Of a DNA stretch of 64,000 nucleotides, positions 17,755 to 26,127 are shown piece by piece; position 1 is the stretch's first letter, and the number at the start of each line of letters is the position of its first letter. The DNA comes from Halovenus sp037080055 (GTDB lineage Archaea > Halobacteriota > Halobacteria > Halobacteriales > Haloarculaceae). The stretch is from the NCBI RefSeq assembly GCF_037080055.1, contig NZ_JBAOJI010000007.1:62001-126000 (forward strand), written 5' to 3'. The notes under the pieces were generated by a model, which did no database searches, had not been told where the DNA came from, and saw only the letters and a program-made list of their open reading frames with translations. The position numbers and the translations under genes are program-made.

Positions 17755-19506
17755 TCACTCCATCCACTTTGCGTCGACGAGCGTGCGCTGGACGGCCTGT
17801 TCGCCGACGGCCTCCGCCAGCGTCTCGTAGCCCGCTCGCTCGCCGCGGTCCTCGGCGTCGGCGACGAGTCGAGAGACGATGAACTCCGGCGTCGACCGCC
17901 CGACTGTCTCGAACCGCGGTTGGTAATCGACTTCCAGTTCGAGATCCGTCGTCAGCCCCTCCGCGAAGATGCCGTCCGTCCGGGCCTCGGGCGGCAGTGG
18001 CTCAAGATCGTCTGCGAGGTGGGTGACGAACACTCCAAGCGCCGCTTTTTCGACGGTCAGCGTCACGAGTCCGTGTAGTAGGTCGGCGGCGCTGCCGGGT
18101 TCGGTGATCGCCTCGAACTCGTCGACGAGCATCAGCGTCCGGCCCGTGTCGGTCAGCGGCGGGACGACCGAGCGCAGTGTCGACTCCAGTACGCCAGCGT
18201 TGAAACTCGCGTGTCGGCGGTGGAAGACGATCCGTTCGACGACGTGAATCTCGGCGCTGTCGGCCGGCACCGGCAGTCCCATCTGGGCGAGCAACTGCAC
18301 CTGACAGAGCGTCTCCAGCAGCGTCGTCTTCCCGCCGCTGTTCGCCCCGGTCAGGACGGTCACCCGGTCGCCGCTGGGTGGTGAAGTCGCGCCGGGAACC
18401 GACAGGGAGTGTTCGCCGACGGCGTAGGTGATCGGCTGGACCCCTTCGCCAGCGTCTTCGAGAAAGATGTTTCGAGCGTCGACGACGCCCGCGACGGACT
18501 GCTCGCGGAAGCCTGGTTCGATCAGATCGAACGCCGCCGCGAAGCGGGCCAGCGACACAGACAGTGCGATGTCCGCGACCGCCGACACCGCGCGGTCGAT
18601 GTCCTCTCGTGCCTCGTCGAGCATCGCTTCGAGATCACCGCGGACCTCCTGTTCGCGCTCGTCGACATCCTCCCGGAGGTCGTCGGCGAGCGTTCGCAGC
18701 GTCTCACCGACGAACGCCCGGGCGTCGGCGGCTTCCTGTGGCATCGCCTCTCGAACTGCCGTCACGTCGAGCGTGCTTTCACCGGAAATCTCACGGGCGA
18801 GTGACTCCCGCAACTGGTCGGTCCCACGGGCTCCGGACTGTATCTCTTCGAGTATCGTCTCGGGGGTCGCGCGCAGGTCCTCGACGGTACCGAGTTGCGT
18901 TCGCAGGCGGTCGAGTCGGTCGTCGGCCCCCTCCGCGACGCCGTCGTCGTCCAGTCCGGCGAGTGCGGTGACGGCGTCGTCCAGTGCGGCGGTCGACAGT
19001 TCCCCCAGCGGCTCGAACACACCCGAGTTGAGGTCAGCCTCCCGCAGTGACTGGGCAGCCTCGACCGCGCCGCGTTCGCTGTCTGCCATCTGGTCGTAGC
19101 GCTCGAAGGCCTCGACGACGGTGTTGCGCTCGTCGTCGGAGAGGGATTCCCAACTCTCCCGCGCTTGCTGTACGTCAGCCAGTCGGTCGGCCATCGCCTC
19201 TCGCTCAGCGAGTGGTGTGAGGATCCGAATCCGGTCGGCTGCGCCGGCGGTGACAGCGTACTCGCTGATGATATCGAGTAGTTGCTTGTAGACCTGCCGG
19301 GCGTCCCGTGTCGCCAACACGTCGAGCGCCGCGCCGCCGTGGGCGTGGCGTAAGATCCGCGTCGCTCGGCCGCGGGCCAATCCAGCGTCGGTCAGCGTCC
19401 GGACATCGCCGGCTTCGATGGCCTCGATTGCCGCCTCGGCACCCAGTGTCTCGACGAGCAGGTCACGGGTCTTCGGCCCGATTCCCCAGTACTCCTCCAG
19501 TCGCAT
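17755..19506 (-). CDS. MutS-like ATPase with N-terminal helix-hairpin-helix region
   Basis: 583 residues. The C-terminal third is a MutS domain V ATPase: Walker A 'GANSGGKTTLLE' near residue 390, Walker B 'LMLVDEFEAITEPGSAA' near 462, and 'GVFVTHLADDL' as the switch. Before it is a long helical region (about 100-370) matching the clamp/lever part of MutS and MutS2. The N-terminus 'YWGIGPKTRDLLVETLGAEAAIEAIEAGDV' reads as a helix-hairpin-helix DNA-binding motif. The MutS mismatch-recognition domain I (Phe-X-Glu) is absent, and no C-terminal Smr nuclease is seen. Haloarchaea carry such MutS5-like proteins beside true MutS1; recombination or junction processing is more likely than mismatch repair, but this is inference. 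Confidence 0.85.
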   Translation of the reverse strand: MRLEEYWGIGPKTRDLLVETLGAEAAIEAIEAGDVRTLTDAGLARGRATRILRHAHGGAALDVLATRDARQVYKQLLDIISEYAVTAGAADRIRILTPLAEREAMADRLADVQQARESWESLSDDERNTVVEAFERYDQMADSERGAVEAAQSLREADLNSGVFEPLGELSTAALDDAVTALAGLDDDGVAEGADDRLDRLRTQLGTVEDLRATPETILEEIQSGARGTDQLRESLAREISGESTLDVTAVREAMPQEAADARAFVGETLRTLADDLREDVDEREQEVRGDLEAMLDEAREDIDRAVSAVADIALSVSLARFAAAFDLIEPGFREQSVAGVVDARNIFLEDAGEGVQPITYAVGEHSLSVPGATSPPSGDRVTVLTGANSGGKTTLLETLCQVQLLAQMGLPVPADSAEIHVVERIVFHRRHASFNAGVLESTLRSVVPPLTDTGRTLMLVDEFEAITEPGSAADLLHGLVTLTVEKAALGVFVTHLADDLEPLPPEARTDGIFAEGLTTDLELEVDYQPRFETVGRSTPEFIVSRLVADAEDRGERAGYETLAEAVGEQAVQRTLVDAKWME

Positions 19507-19545
19507 CGACTGAGCGAGGGGGTGCCAGCGTCTTTTTCCTGTCGG

Positions 19546-20064
19546 TCACGTGCCGACGAGGACGACGATCTCGCCCGCGAGTCGAACTGACCGCACCCGA
19601 AGGCGACCGGTTGTTTCGTGCCACTCGGCTCCGTCGCCGTCGACAGCCCCTCTCAGATCGGCGAAGGCTTCCCGGAGTTCGTCCTCGCGGCCGAATTGCG
19701 GGCGACTGTCGATGACGGCGACGACACTTTCGCCGGCCAAAAGCGCCTCCCCGGCCTCGGCCGTCTCACCTGTCGCGCTATCGACGGGCGTCATCGACCC
19801 GAAGGCGATGCTCGCGTGTGTCGTGCCGCAGTCGTTGCGGAAGGCGAGTTGTTTCGTCCCGATTCGGGCCTGCGCCGCGTCGAGTTCGTACGCCGCTCGC
19901 GTCCCGTATTCGCTGGCTGCGACGCGGTCGACGGTGTTGGCGGCTTCGCCGGCATCCGGTGGTGGCTCGCTCGGGAGGCCGAGCATCACGCCGGCGACGG
20001 TGATACTCACGACCACGACGCCGATCCAGACGTACCACGCGTCGACCGGGACTTCGAGATTCAC
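19546..20064 (-). CDS. membrane-anchored hypothetical protein, last gene of pilus-like operon
   Basis: 172 residues from a GTG at 20064 that overlaps the stop of the 1180-residue gene by 4 bases. One N-terminal TM ('WYVWIGVVVVSITVAGVMLGL') followed by an extracytoplasmic domain with 'FRNDCGTTHASIAFGSMTPV' and a C-terminal beta pattern 'TGRLRVRSVRLAGEIVVLVG'. Topology matches the other proteins of this operon. No named function recognised; it may belong to the haloarchaeal DUF73xx series that accompanies type II/IV secretion-like genes. Confidence 0.72.
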   Translation of the reverse strand: MNLEVPVDAWYVWIGVVVVSITVAGVMLGLPSEPPPDAGEAANTVDRVAASEYGTRAAYELDAAQARIGTKQLAFRNDCGTTHASIAFGSMTPVDSATGETAEAGEALLAGESVVAVIDSRPQFGREDELREAFADLRGAVDGDGAEWHETTGRLRVRSVRLAGEIVVLVGT

Positions 20065-23000
20065 GGTAGCCCACCACACTGAATCCTGCTCGAATCGGTC
20101 TCGCCGACGGCCGGCCACGTCGGCGAGCATTCTGGGTCTTCGTCGTCCCGATCACCGACGCCGAGTTTCCCTGGCGGCACGGCGACGATCAGCAGTGACC
20201 GTCCCGAGAAGCTGATCTCCTCGACCGAGCCAAGCTGTCGTTCGCTCCCGGCAACCTCTCGCTCGACAGCCCGGTCCTCCCGAACGTAGGTCGTCGTCGT
20301 CGCCGTCTCGGGGGATCCCATATTTGCGGAAACCTCGAATCGGGCGTATTCGCCCTCGACCTCGATATTCCACGCGTTGACCGTCGCGTACCAGTATCCC
20401 GGCACCGGAAGCACCGGAATCCCGGCGGGCACGCGAACCGGTGTCTGGGTGCCGTTGACCCAGTTGTCGTAGTTCTCGATGTCGAACGATCCGTTGCTAA
20501 CGGCGGCATCGAACCGCTCGCTGACGATTTCGGCCGACACCGATTCGAGGGTCTGTCGGATCTCCGTATCAAGCGTTTCGACGGTATCGGTGTCCGACAG
20601 CGTCACCCCGTGTTCGCCCGCTGCGTCCCGGACGACGTGTCGTGTCGAGGAGTTCACGACCGTCCGCCACTCGGCATATTCCATCCCCTGAGCGTACTCG
20701 GGCCGCAGATCAGAATCGACACCCATCAGTTCCCGGACGATCGCTTCGCTGATCTCACCGCTCGCGATGGCGTCGGCGGTTCTGGCCGTATCCCCGTAGT
20801 TGCCGATGGCGCGCTCCACTGCGGCCGTCACGTCCGCTTTCGCGTCGGCTCCTGCCGAGCCGTCTTCCATCGAACAGAGTCCCGTCGAGCAGTCTTCAGG
20901 AATCACGAAGCACGGTTCGCTGTCACAGTCCTCGATGGATCGAGGCGGCTCGATATCATCCCGGAGAACGATGATATCCTCAGGATACAGGTTGAATGCG
21001 ATCTGTGCAGCTACGTCTTCGCTGTACTCGTCGATCGACGAATCGACGGCACTTTCGAGGTTGCTACTGAGCAGGCGTAACTTCCCTGGGTCCCCGTAGT
21101 CGGGATCGGCCTCCGCTGCTTCGATCGATTCCTCGCTGGCGACGAGCGCTTCGCTGGCCATCTGGAAGGTCAGTTCCGCGTCCGGTTCGCTCAGACCCAG
21201 TGCGTTACCGATCCGACTGAGCAGCCCTTTGACGACCGTCTCGTACGGCAGTTTGAGATAATTCCTGTTTTTGACTGCCATCGGCGCGAATTTTTCGCCG
21301 TCGTCGATTGCGGGGACAGTCTCGCTGGTGACGTTCTCGGCGACGAGATAGGTCGGCGATCCAGATACCTCGTAGGAGACATCGTCCGTCAGCGACGAGG
21401 AGTCGAGTGGCACCGGATCGGGCGGCGTCGCCGTCACTCCCTGCTGGAGGAACTCCATCGCCCGTTCGAGTCCCGCATCCGGAAGTTGGTCGTCGATTTC
21501 ACCCATCGCGGAGCCGTGTGCGGACTCGACACGGTCGAGGTATCGCTCCAGCGCGCTGAAGTAGGCGTACCGGGCCTCGTACATCGCCTTCTGTCCAGCG
21601 CTGGCGAACGGCTTGTCACGTTCGAGATACTTGGCTTTCCGTTCTCGCACCTTACGCCGGAGTTCGCCGTACGGGCCGGTGTCGCTCCCGTCGTGGAGAA
21701 TCTCACTCCGGTCGAACGTGTGGGTGATTCTGCTGACTTTCTGCTGGATCTGTCTGAGGTCGTAGAGAATTGCCGCCCGGAGCGCGGTCCGGGACGGAAC
21801 CGGGACACTGACGCGCTCGCCCTCTGAGAATTCCAGGTCATCCACCGACCGACTGCGCTCCCACTCGTTTGTTAGCCGCTGTTCGATCCGGTCGACGACT
21901 GTCGACTGCTGATCGTCGTCTTCTCCAATACCGGTATCGTCGCTCGATTCGTCCGTTGACTGCGGATCGAAGATCGCGTTGAGCGGCCCCTGGCCGGGAT
22001 CACCGTAGTTCTCGAACTTCCCGCCGTCTGTCCCCAGCGGGATCGTTCGATCCGTCGCGGCCTCGGTCACTCCCGGGCCAGAGCCATAGACGTACTCCTC
22101 GGTGATCGGGACGCCACCGGAGCCAGCGTGATTGTACTCGTCGACTTTCGCGTTCGGGTTTCGCGCTCGTTCCTCGATTCTGATCTCGAAACTTCGCTTT
22201 TCGGTACCCGAAGCGGTCGTCGTAACCGTCTCTCGTCCGTCGTCTGTCTGCCGGGTGTATTCTTTCTGTTCTTCGATTTCGAGCGTGACCTCGCCGTCCA
22301 CAGCCTGAAATTCGTCGCTCGGTTCGAGACTCCTGATCTCCTCGACCGAGACATCCGTCACCTCGGCTGACCGCTCGACGACGCGACTCCTCCCTGCCCC
22401 GTTCGGCCTGTCGTGGTGCAGAGTGGCCGATTCTGTGACCGTCGTTTTCAGATCCGTTCCGACGGTTATCTCGTATACTCTGTCGACTGACTGCGAGATC
22501 GATGTCGATCCCGAACTCGTTGCGAGATCCCGGATCGGCAGGAGACTGGTTTCGTTGACGCCGATGGTGTGTTTGGCGTCCATTCCCGGCGCTTCCCCGA
22601 GCAGATCCAGTACGCCCGGCGCCTCGGGAACGTCTCCGGTGGCCTGATTCCCGAACAGCCATCTGCTCGCATCACAGAGTTCCGTCGACACGTCCGAAGC
22701 GGTGTTGGCGTAGTTGTTGTACAGGCCCTCGGCGTCGTGCATCGCCATACAGAGCCACCCTCGCCGAATCGCGTTGTTGAGATTTGGATCGGCCGCCCCG
22801 AAGACATCTTTTTGGGTCCGATAGACCGCATCGTTCGCCGACGGCACGACGTGGCGGTTTGCGATCACGTCTGTGACCGGCAGGCCGCTGTACTGGGCGT
22901 AGCCGCGGGCCCATCCGAGCGCGTAGATCCGAGCGTTGAACCGCTGGGTGAATCCCGGCTTGGTGAGTCCGGCGTCGAGTCGTCCCTGGAACTCGTTCGT

Positions 23001-23603
23001 TCGGTGATGAAGCTGGTACAGCGGTGACGCAACGGCGACTGTGACCGACTCCGTCTGTCGGTCGACGACCTCACCGTCGCGCTTGGCGATCGTCTGAATG
23101 CCTTCGATTTCCGCTTCGATCACGCCGAATTCGACCCCATCGGTCTCAGATCCCGGCCTGATCGTTACTCGGTCGAGTGCGTCCTCGAACTCGCGAGCGT
23201 TTCCGATATCGGGCACCGAGACGTGTGTCTGGACAGCACCGACTTCCTGCCCAGCCGTTTCGAGTCCCTCGTTTGCATTGAGATAGACCAGCGCTTTCAG
23301 ATACTGCTCGAACGGCGCACCGCTCTCGGCGAGCACCTCGCCGTACGGAGTCGCCGCTGGCTCCGTCATCGGCTCTCGTGCAGCCTCTTCACTCGCGGCT
23401 TGCAACGCTTCGGTCAGTGCTGTTTCGGTGGCAGATTCTGTCTGCTCGATGGCTCGGTCCGTCTCGCGGGCCGGCTTCGGATTCTCCCGCGTCTCCAACT
23501 GGAGGACGAACGTGGCGCTAAGCAACAGCAGTGCGAGCCCGATCAACGCGAACGGGACCCGGGCACGCCGGTCGGCCAGCACTGCAGACACGCGCCCGGT
23601 CAT
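20061..23603 (-). CDS. very large exported or membrane-anchored protein of pilus-like operon
   Basis: About 1180 residues from the ATG at 23603, which overlaps the previous stop by 4 bases (ATGA). A single N-terminal TM ('VPFALIGLALLLLSATFVLQL') follows a basic 'ADRRARVP', then more than 1000 residues expected outside the cell or in the pseudoperiplasm. It contains paired cysteines ('CDSEPCFVIPEDCSTGLC', 'RRGWLCMAMHD', 'STELCDAS') suggesting disulfides, long acidic helical stretches and a near-terminal beta-rich region. I recall such proteins as a haloarchaea-specific family (around DUF7286) co-encoded with pilin-like and secretion ATPase genes; that name is from memory. No catalytic motif was recognised. 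Confidence 0.8.
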   Translation of the reverse strand: MTGRVSAVLADRRARVPFALIGLALLLLSATFVLQLETRENPKPARETDRAIEQTESATETALTEALQAASEEAAREPMTEPAATPYGEVLAESGAPFEQYLKALVYLNANEGLETAGQEVGAVQTHVSVPDIGNAREFEDALDRVTIRPGSETDGVEFGVIEAEIEGIQTIAKRDGEVVDRQTESVTVAVASPLYQLHHRTNEFQGRLDAGLTKPGFTQRFNARIYALGWARGYAQYSGLPVTDVIANRHVVPSANDAVYRTQKDVFGAADPNLNNAIRRGWLCMAMHDAEGLYNNYANTASDVSTELCDASRWLFGNQATGDVPEAPGVLDLLGEAPGMDAKHTIGVNETSLLPIRDLATSSGSTSISQSVDRVYEITVGTDLKTTVTESATLHHDRPNGAGRSRVVERSAEVTDVSVEEIRSLEPSDEFQAVDGEVTLEIEEQKEYTRQTDDGRETVTTTASGTEKRSFEIRIEERARNPNAKVDEYNHAGSGGVPITEEYVYGSGPGVTEAATDRTIPLGTDGGKFENYGDPGQGPLNAIFDPQSTDESSDDTGIGEDDDQQSTVVDRIEQRLTNEWERSRSVDDLEFSEGERVSVPVPSRTALRAAILYDLRQIQQKVSRITHTFDRSEILHDGSDTGPYGELRRKVRERKAKYLERDKPFASAGQKAMYEARYAYFSALERYLDRVESAHGSAMGEIDDQLPDAGLERAMEFLQQGVTATPPDPVPLDSSSLTDDVSYEVSGSPTYLVAENVTSETVPAIDDGEKFAPMAVKNRNYLKLPYETVVKGLLSRIGNALGLSEPDAELTFQMASEALVASEESIEAAEADPDYGDPGKLRLLSSNLESAVDSSIDEYSEDVAAQIAFNLYPEDIIVLRDDIEPPRSIEDCDSEPCFVIPEDCSTGLCSMEDGSAGADAKADVTAAVERAIGNYGDTARTADAIASGEISEAIVRELMGVDSDLRPEYAQGMEYAEWRTVVNSSTRHVVRDAAGEHGVTLSDTDTVETLDTEIRQTLESVSAEIVSERFDAAVSNGSFDIENYDNWVNGTQTPVRVPAGIPVLPVPGYWYATVNAWNIEVEGEYARFEVSANMGSPETATTTTYVREDRAVEREVAGSERQLGSVEEISFSGRSLLIVAVPPGKLGVGDRDDEDPECSPTWPAVGETDSSRIQCGGLP

Positions 23604-24523
23604 GGGTCCCACGTCCGTACTGTCACGGTGATCGTCCCCGTCGAAACCCCTCGCGCGGCTGCACGCGGACGCTCGAAGTGCTGCCGAAGTTCCGGTTCCA
23701 GTCTGGCCGCCAGTGCTGCGATCAGTTCCTCGTTCGCTTCGGCGGGATCGGAATCTGTCTGGCGGATCTCGTCACGAATCGTTTCGACAGTGGCTTCCTC
23801 GAGCAGCGTCGCCAGTCGTTCGTACCGGTACCGTGTGAGAATCATCACCGAGCCGTCGCGTTCGAGAGCCTGTTTCGACTCGACGACGGGCAGATAGCCG
23901 TCGATAGTTGCGCCGGCGACGACTTCGGCAACTGATCCGTAGCCGCCGCCGTCTTCGACGGCCGAGATTGCAGCGCCGCGGGCCCTGTCGAAGCCGCTCG
24001 GAACGGTCAGCTCTCTCGTCCTGATATCTCTGTTCGGGGGCGGTTCGACACCGATTGTCGCCTTTCCGCTGATCGACGCGTCCGGATACGGCTCCCAGTG
24101 GGCGGTGACGCGGGTTTCGAACTGCGAGCCGGATAGTTGAGTCCTGAATCGCCGATCGATTGCCGACTGATACTGCCGACCAGTCCCTGTTACCTGCTCG
24201 GAGTCGATGACGAGGTTCCCGATCGCAGCGTCGCCGAGATGGGTCGCCACCGGTCCGTGAGCAACTCGCTGCTGCTGGGTCTCACTCTCGTCGTACTCGA
24301 TAGCGTCGCTCGTTTCGGCGGCCTCGGCCAGTGTCGGCTCGACGGAGTAGGTAACATCGAACGTCGCCGTCCCGAGCACGGCTGCGGTCCGGTCGGTATC
24401 GAATCGATCCTGCTCAGGAGTGTCGGAGAAGTTGGCCGTCGAAAGAATGAAGACGGCGATACCGACGACGAGCAGCGCAACGGCGACATCAACGACCGTG
24501 TTGATTGCTCTGCTCCGCGTCAT
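23600..24523 (-). CDS. membrane-anchored hypothetical protein of pilus-like operon
   Basis: 307 residues, N-terminal TM 'AINTVVDVAVALLVVGIAVFIL' right after 'MTRSR', resembling a pilin-type hydrophobic stretch, then a large soluble region ending in beta strands ('STGTITVTVRTWDP'). Starts inside the stop of the upstream 168-residue gene (4-base overlap) and ends overlapping the next start, so the four genes are translationally chained. Matches in layout a haloarchaea-specific family (about DUF7284, from memory). Function unknown. Confidence 0.78.
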   Translation of the reverse strand: MTRSRAINTVVDVAVALLVVGIAVFILSTANFSDTPEQDRFDTDRTAAVLGTATFDVTYSVEPTLAEAAETSDAIEYDESETQQQRVAHGPVATHLGDAAIGNLVIDSEQVTGTGRQYQSAIDRRFRTQLSGSQFETRVTAHWEPYPDASISGKATIGVEPPPNRDIRTRELTVPSGFDRARGAAISAVEDGGGYGSVAEVVAGATIDGYLPVVESKQALERDGSVMILTRYRYERLATLLEEATVETIRDEIRQTDSDPAEANEELIAALAARLEPELRQHFERPRAAARGVSTGTITVTVRTWDP

Positions 24524-25026
24524 TTCCAGACCTCGACAGTCAGTTGTCCGGGCCGTTTGTCGCCGGGACCGACACGAACTGTCACCGCCCGCGTCACCTG
24601 CTCGGCATCTTCGGGGACTGACAGTGACGCTGGTTCGCCGGAGCTGTCGAACGCTTCCGAATCGACGCTCGTCCGTTCGCCGTTGCCGTCGATGTACGAG
24701 ACGGTCACGGCGACGTTGTAGCCCTCGGGGAGCGTTCCGGGGCTGATTTCCTGTTTGATCGTCGTTCCTGCGTCGAACATACCATCATCGCTGATTGCTT
24801 GCCAGACGGCGTCTGCCGTCGGTTCGACGACTGCTCGGTCTGTTCCGCTCGTCTCCGCCGTCTTGGCCAACAGGACGACGCAGGTGCTCACGACGAGACA
24901 GACGAGTGAGACGGCGATCAGTGCCGCCAGCGGTTCGCTCTGTCCCCGATAGCCAACCGTCGTCTCGTCCTCAGTCGGCACGGACTCCGTGGATTGCTCG
25001 CCCGCGCTCCGAACTCTGGGAGTCAT
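24520..25026 (-). CDS. pilin-like protein with class III-type signal
   Basis: 168 residues. After a 27-residue hydrophilic leader it has 'YRGQSEPLAALIAVSLVCLVVSTCVVLLA': Arg-Gly, a polar start and a long hydrophobic helix, the layout of an archaeal prepilin cut by PibD. The remainder is a beta-rich domain ('GYNVAVTVSYIDGNGERTSV'). Probably one subunit of a type IV pilus-like or secretion pseudopilus structure together with its neighbours. Cleavage is predicted only by pattern. Confidence 0.77.
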   Translation of the reverse strand: MTPRVRSAGEQSTESVPTEDETTVGYRGQSEPLAALIAVSLVCLVVSTCVVLLAKTAETSGTDRAVVEPTADAVWQAISDDGMFDAGTTIKQEISPGTLPEGYNVAVTVSYIDGNGERTSVDSEAFDSSGEPASLSVPEDAEQVTRAVTVRVGPGDKRPGQLTVEVWK

Positions 25027-25053
25027 GTGGGCGGTCTGGTCCCACGTTCGTAC

Positions 25054-25512
25054 TTAATTGTACGGCTCGACTGTCACGACTGGCTTCCCGGATGTCCCTA
25101 CAACGAGTCGCAAGATGAATCGCTGTTTCCCGTGCCAGTCTGTCAGGTCGACCGGCCCCCCGCCGGCACTGCGGATCGGAACGTCGAGTTTCCGTTCTCG
25201 TGTCCGGCCACCTCGGACGCGATAGGTGACCCGAGTCGCTGCTCGGCCACTGATGCGCTCGAATCTGATCTGTTCCGGTCTCGCTTGCGTCGCCCGCCCG
25301 TCGTGCACCTCGACGGTGACGATTCGCCGCGGACCCGTTCCGGCGGTGGGGATTGTTTCGTACTTGTACAGCGATGAGGCGGCAGATTCGATCGTCTCGA
25401 TCTCCGCCTGGACGGCGCGCTCGCCCCTGATCGTCCCGACCTGATCGACAGCAGTGGCGGTCATCCCCAGCACTGTCGCTGCGAGTGCAACGGCGAGGAC
25501 GTATCTGATCAC
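25054..25512 (-). CDS. membrane-anchored hypothetical protein, first gene of pilus-like operon
   Basis: 152 residues from the GTG at 25512, chosen because GGAGG stands 9 bases before it and the next residues 'IRYVLAVALAATVLGMTATAVD' form the TM. The helix after it ('ERAVQAEIETIESAASSLYKYE') is followed by a beta domain. This is the operon's first gene; its promoter is one half of the perfect inverted repeat at 25555-25620. Not recognised beyond the haloarchaea-specific type. Confidence 0.72.
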   Translation of the reverse strand: MIRYVLAVALAATVLGMTATAVDQVGTIRGERAVQAEIETIESAASSLYKYETIPTAGTGPRRIVTVEVHDGRATQARPEQIRFERISGRAATRVTYRVRGGRTRERKLDVPIRSAGGGPVDLTDWHGKQRFILRLVVGTSGKPVVTVEPYN

Positions 25513-25554
25513 AGCGGCCCTCCATCGGTTGACATTGCGCGCTCTGGTCCCCTT

Positions 25555-25620
25555 CCGGTATTTGAACCTGTGGGTGGCTCCGTCGACCTGTATCCCGCGT
25601 CCCGTAGGTTCAAATACCGG
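25555..25620. promoter_or_regulatory. mirror-image divergent promoter (15-bp perfect inverted repeat)
   Basis: CCGGTATTTGAACCT at 25555-25569 and its exact reverse complement at 25606-25620 are separated by 36 bases. Each arm reads AGGTTCAAATACCGG outwards, towards one of the two divergent genes. On the plus strand the CAAATA block is centred 26 bases before the GTG at 25639, the normal distance for an archaeal TATA box of a leaderless mRNA. On the minus strand the same spacing gives a leader of about 24 bases that contains the GGAGG of the first pilus-like gene. Confidence 0.6.
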
Positions 25621-25638
25621 GCGGGGGCCACTCGGCGT

Positions 25639-26124
25639 GTGTCGAGGGCATTCAGGAACGACGAACGCGGAGTCGAGGGCATGCCAATTCGGCTTCTCGT
25701 CGCCGTCACAGTCGGTATCGCGGCCTTCGGCCTGCTCGTGCCGATGGCCGACAGCGTCGAACAGGCCGAACAACCCGAACTCACGGTTGACCCGGCCCCA
25801 CGACAGGTTACGGTCGAACCCGGCGACGCTGCGACAGTCCGACTCGATACTGTGACGACCGAGGGCGAGCCGGTCGAAGGGGCAAGCCTCGTCATTTCGG
25901 GTCGCTCGCTCGCCGTCGAAGACGGCCCGCTCACGTTCGATACCGGATCGACCAGCAGTCTCACGGTCGAGATTGGGACGAGTTCGGACGCCGACGTACC
26001 GGTCAGCTTTCGACCGACACAGAATCGGGGGACACTCAGACTGCGCGTCGTTCCCCCGCCAAATTCGGACTCCGAAGACGAGTTGGCGAACCCCGAACTG
26101 ACAGTCAGGCTCGGCGGGTCCTGA
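25639..26124 (+). CDS. secreted or anchored beta-domain protein with pilin-like N-terminus
   Basis: 161 residues from a GTG at 25639, kept because it includes 'NDERGVEGMPIRLLVAVTVGIAAFGLLVP', a Arg-Gly followed by a hydrophobic helix as in class III signals; an ATG at 25681 would delete that motif. The soluble part is beta-sandwich-like ('APRQVTVEPGDAATVRLDTVTTEGEPVEGASLVI'), as in proteins with an Ig-type stability domain. Divergent from, and sharing a symmetrical promoter with, the pilus-like operon, so it is probably part of the same system. Ends 3 bases from the convergent kinase gene. Confidence 0.72.
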   Translation: MSRAFRNDERGVEGMPIRLLVAVTVGIAAFGLLVPMADSVEQAEQPELTVDPAPRQVTVEPGDAATVRLDTVTTEGEPVEGASLVISGRSLAVEDGPLTFDTGSTSSLTVEIGTSSDADVPVSFRPTQNRGTLRLRVVPPPNSDSEDELANPELTVRLGGS

Positions 26125-26127
26125 CCG

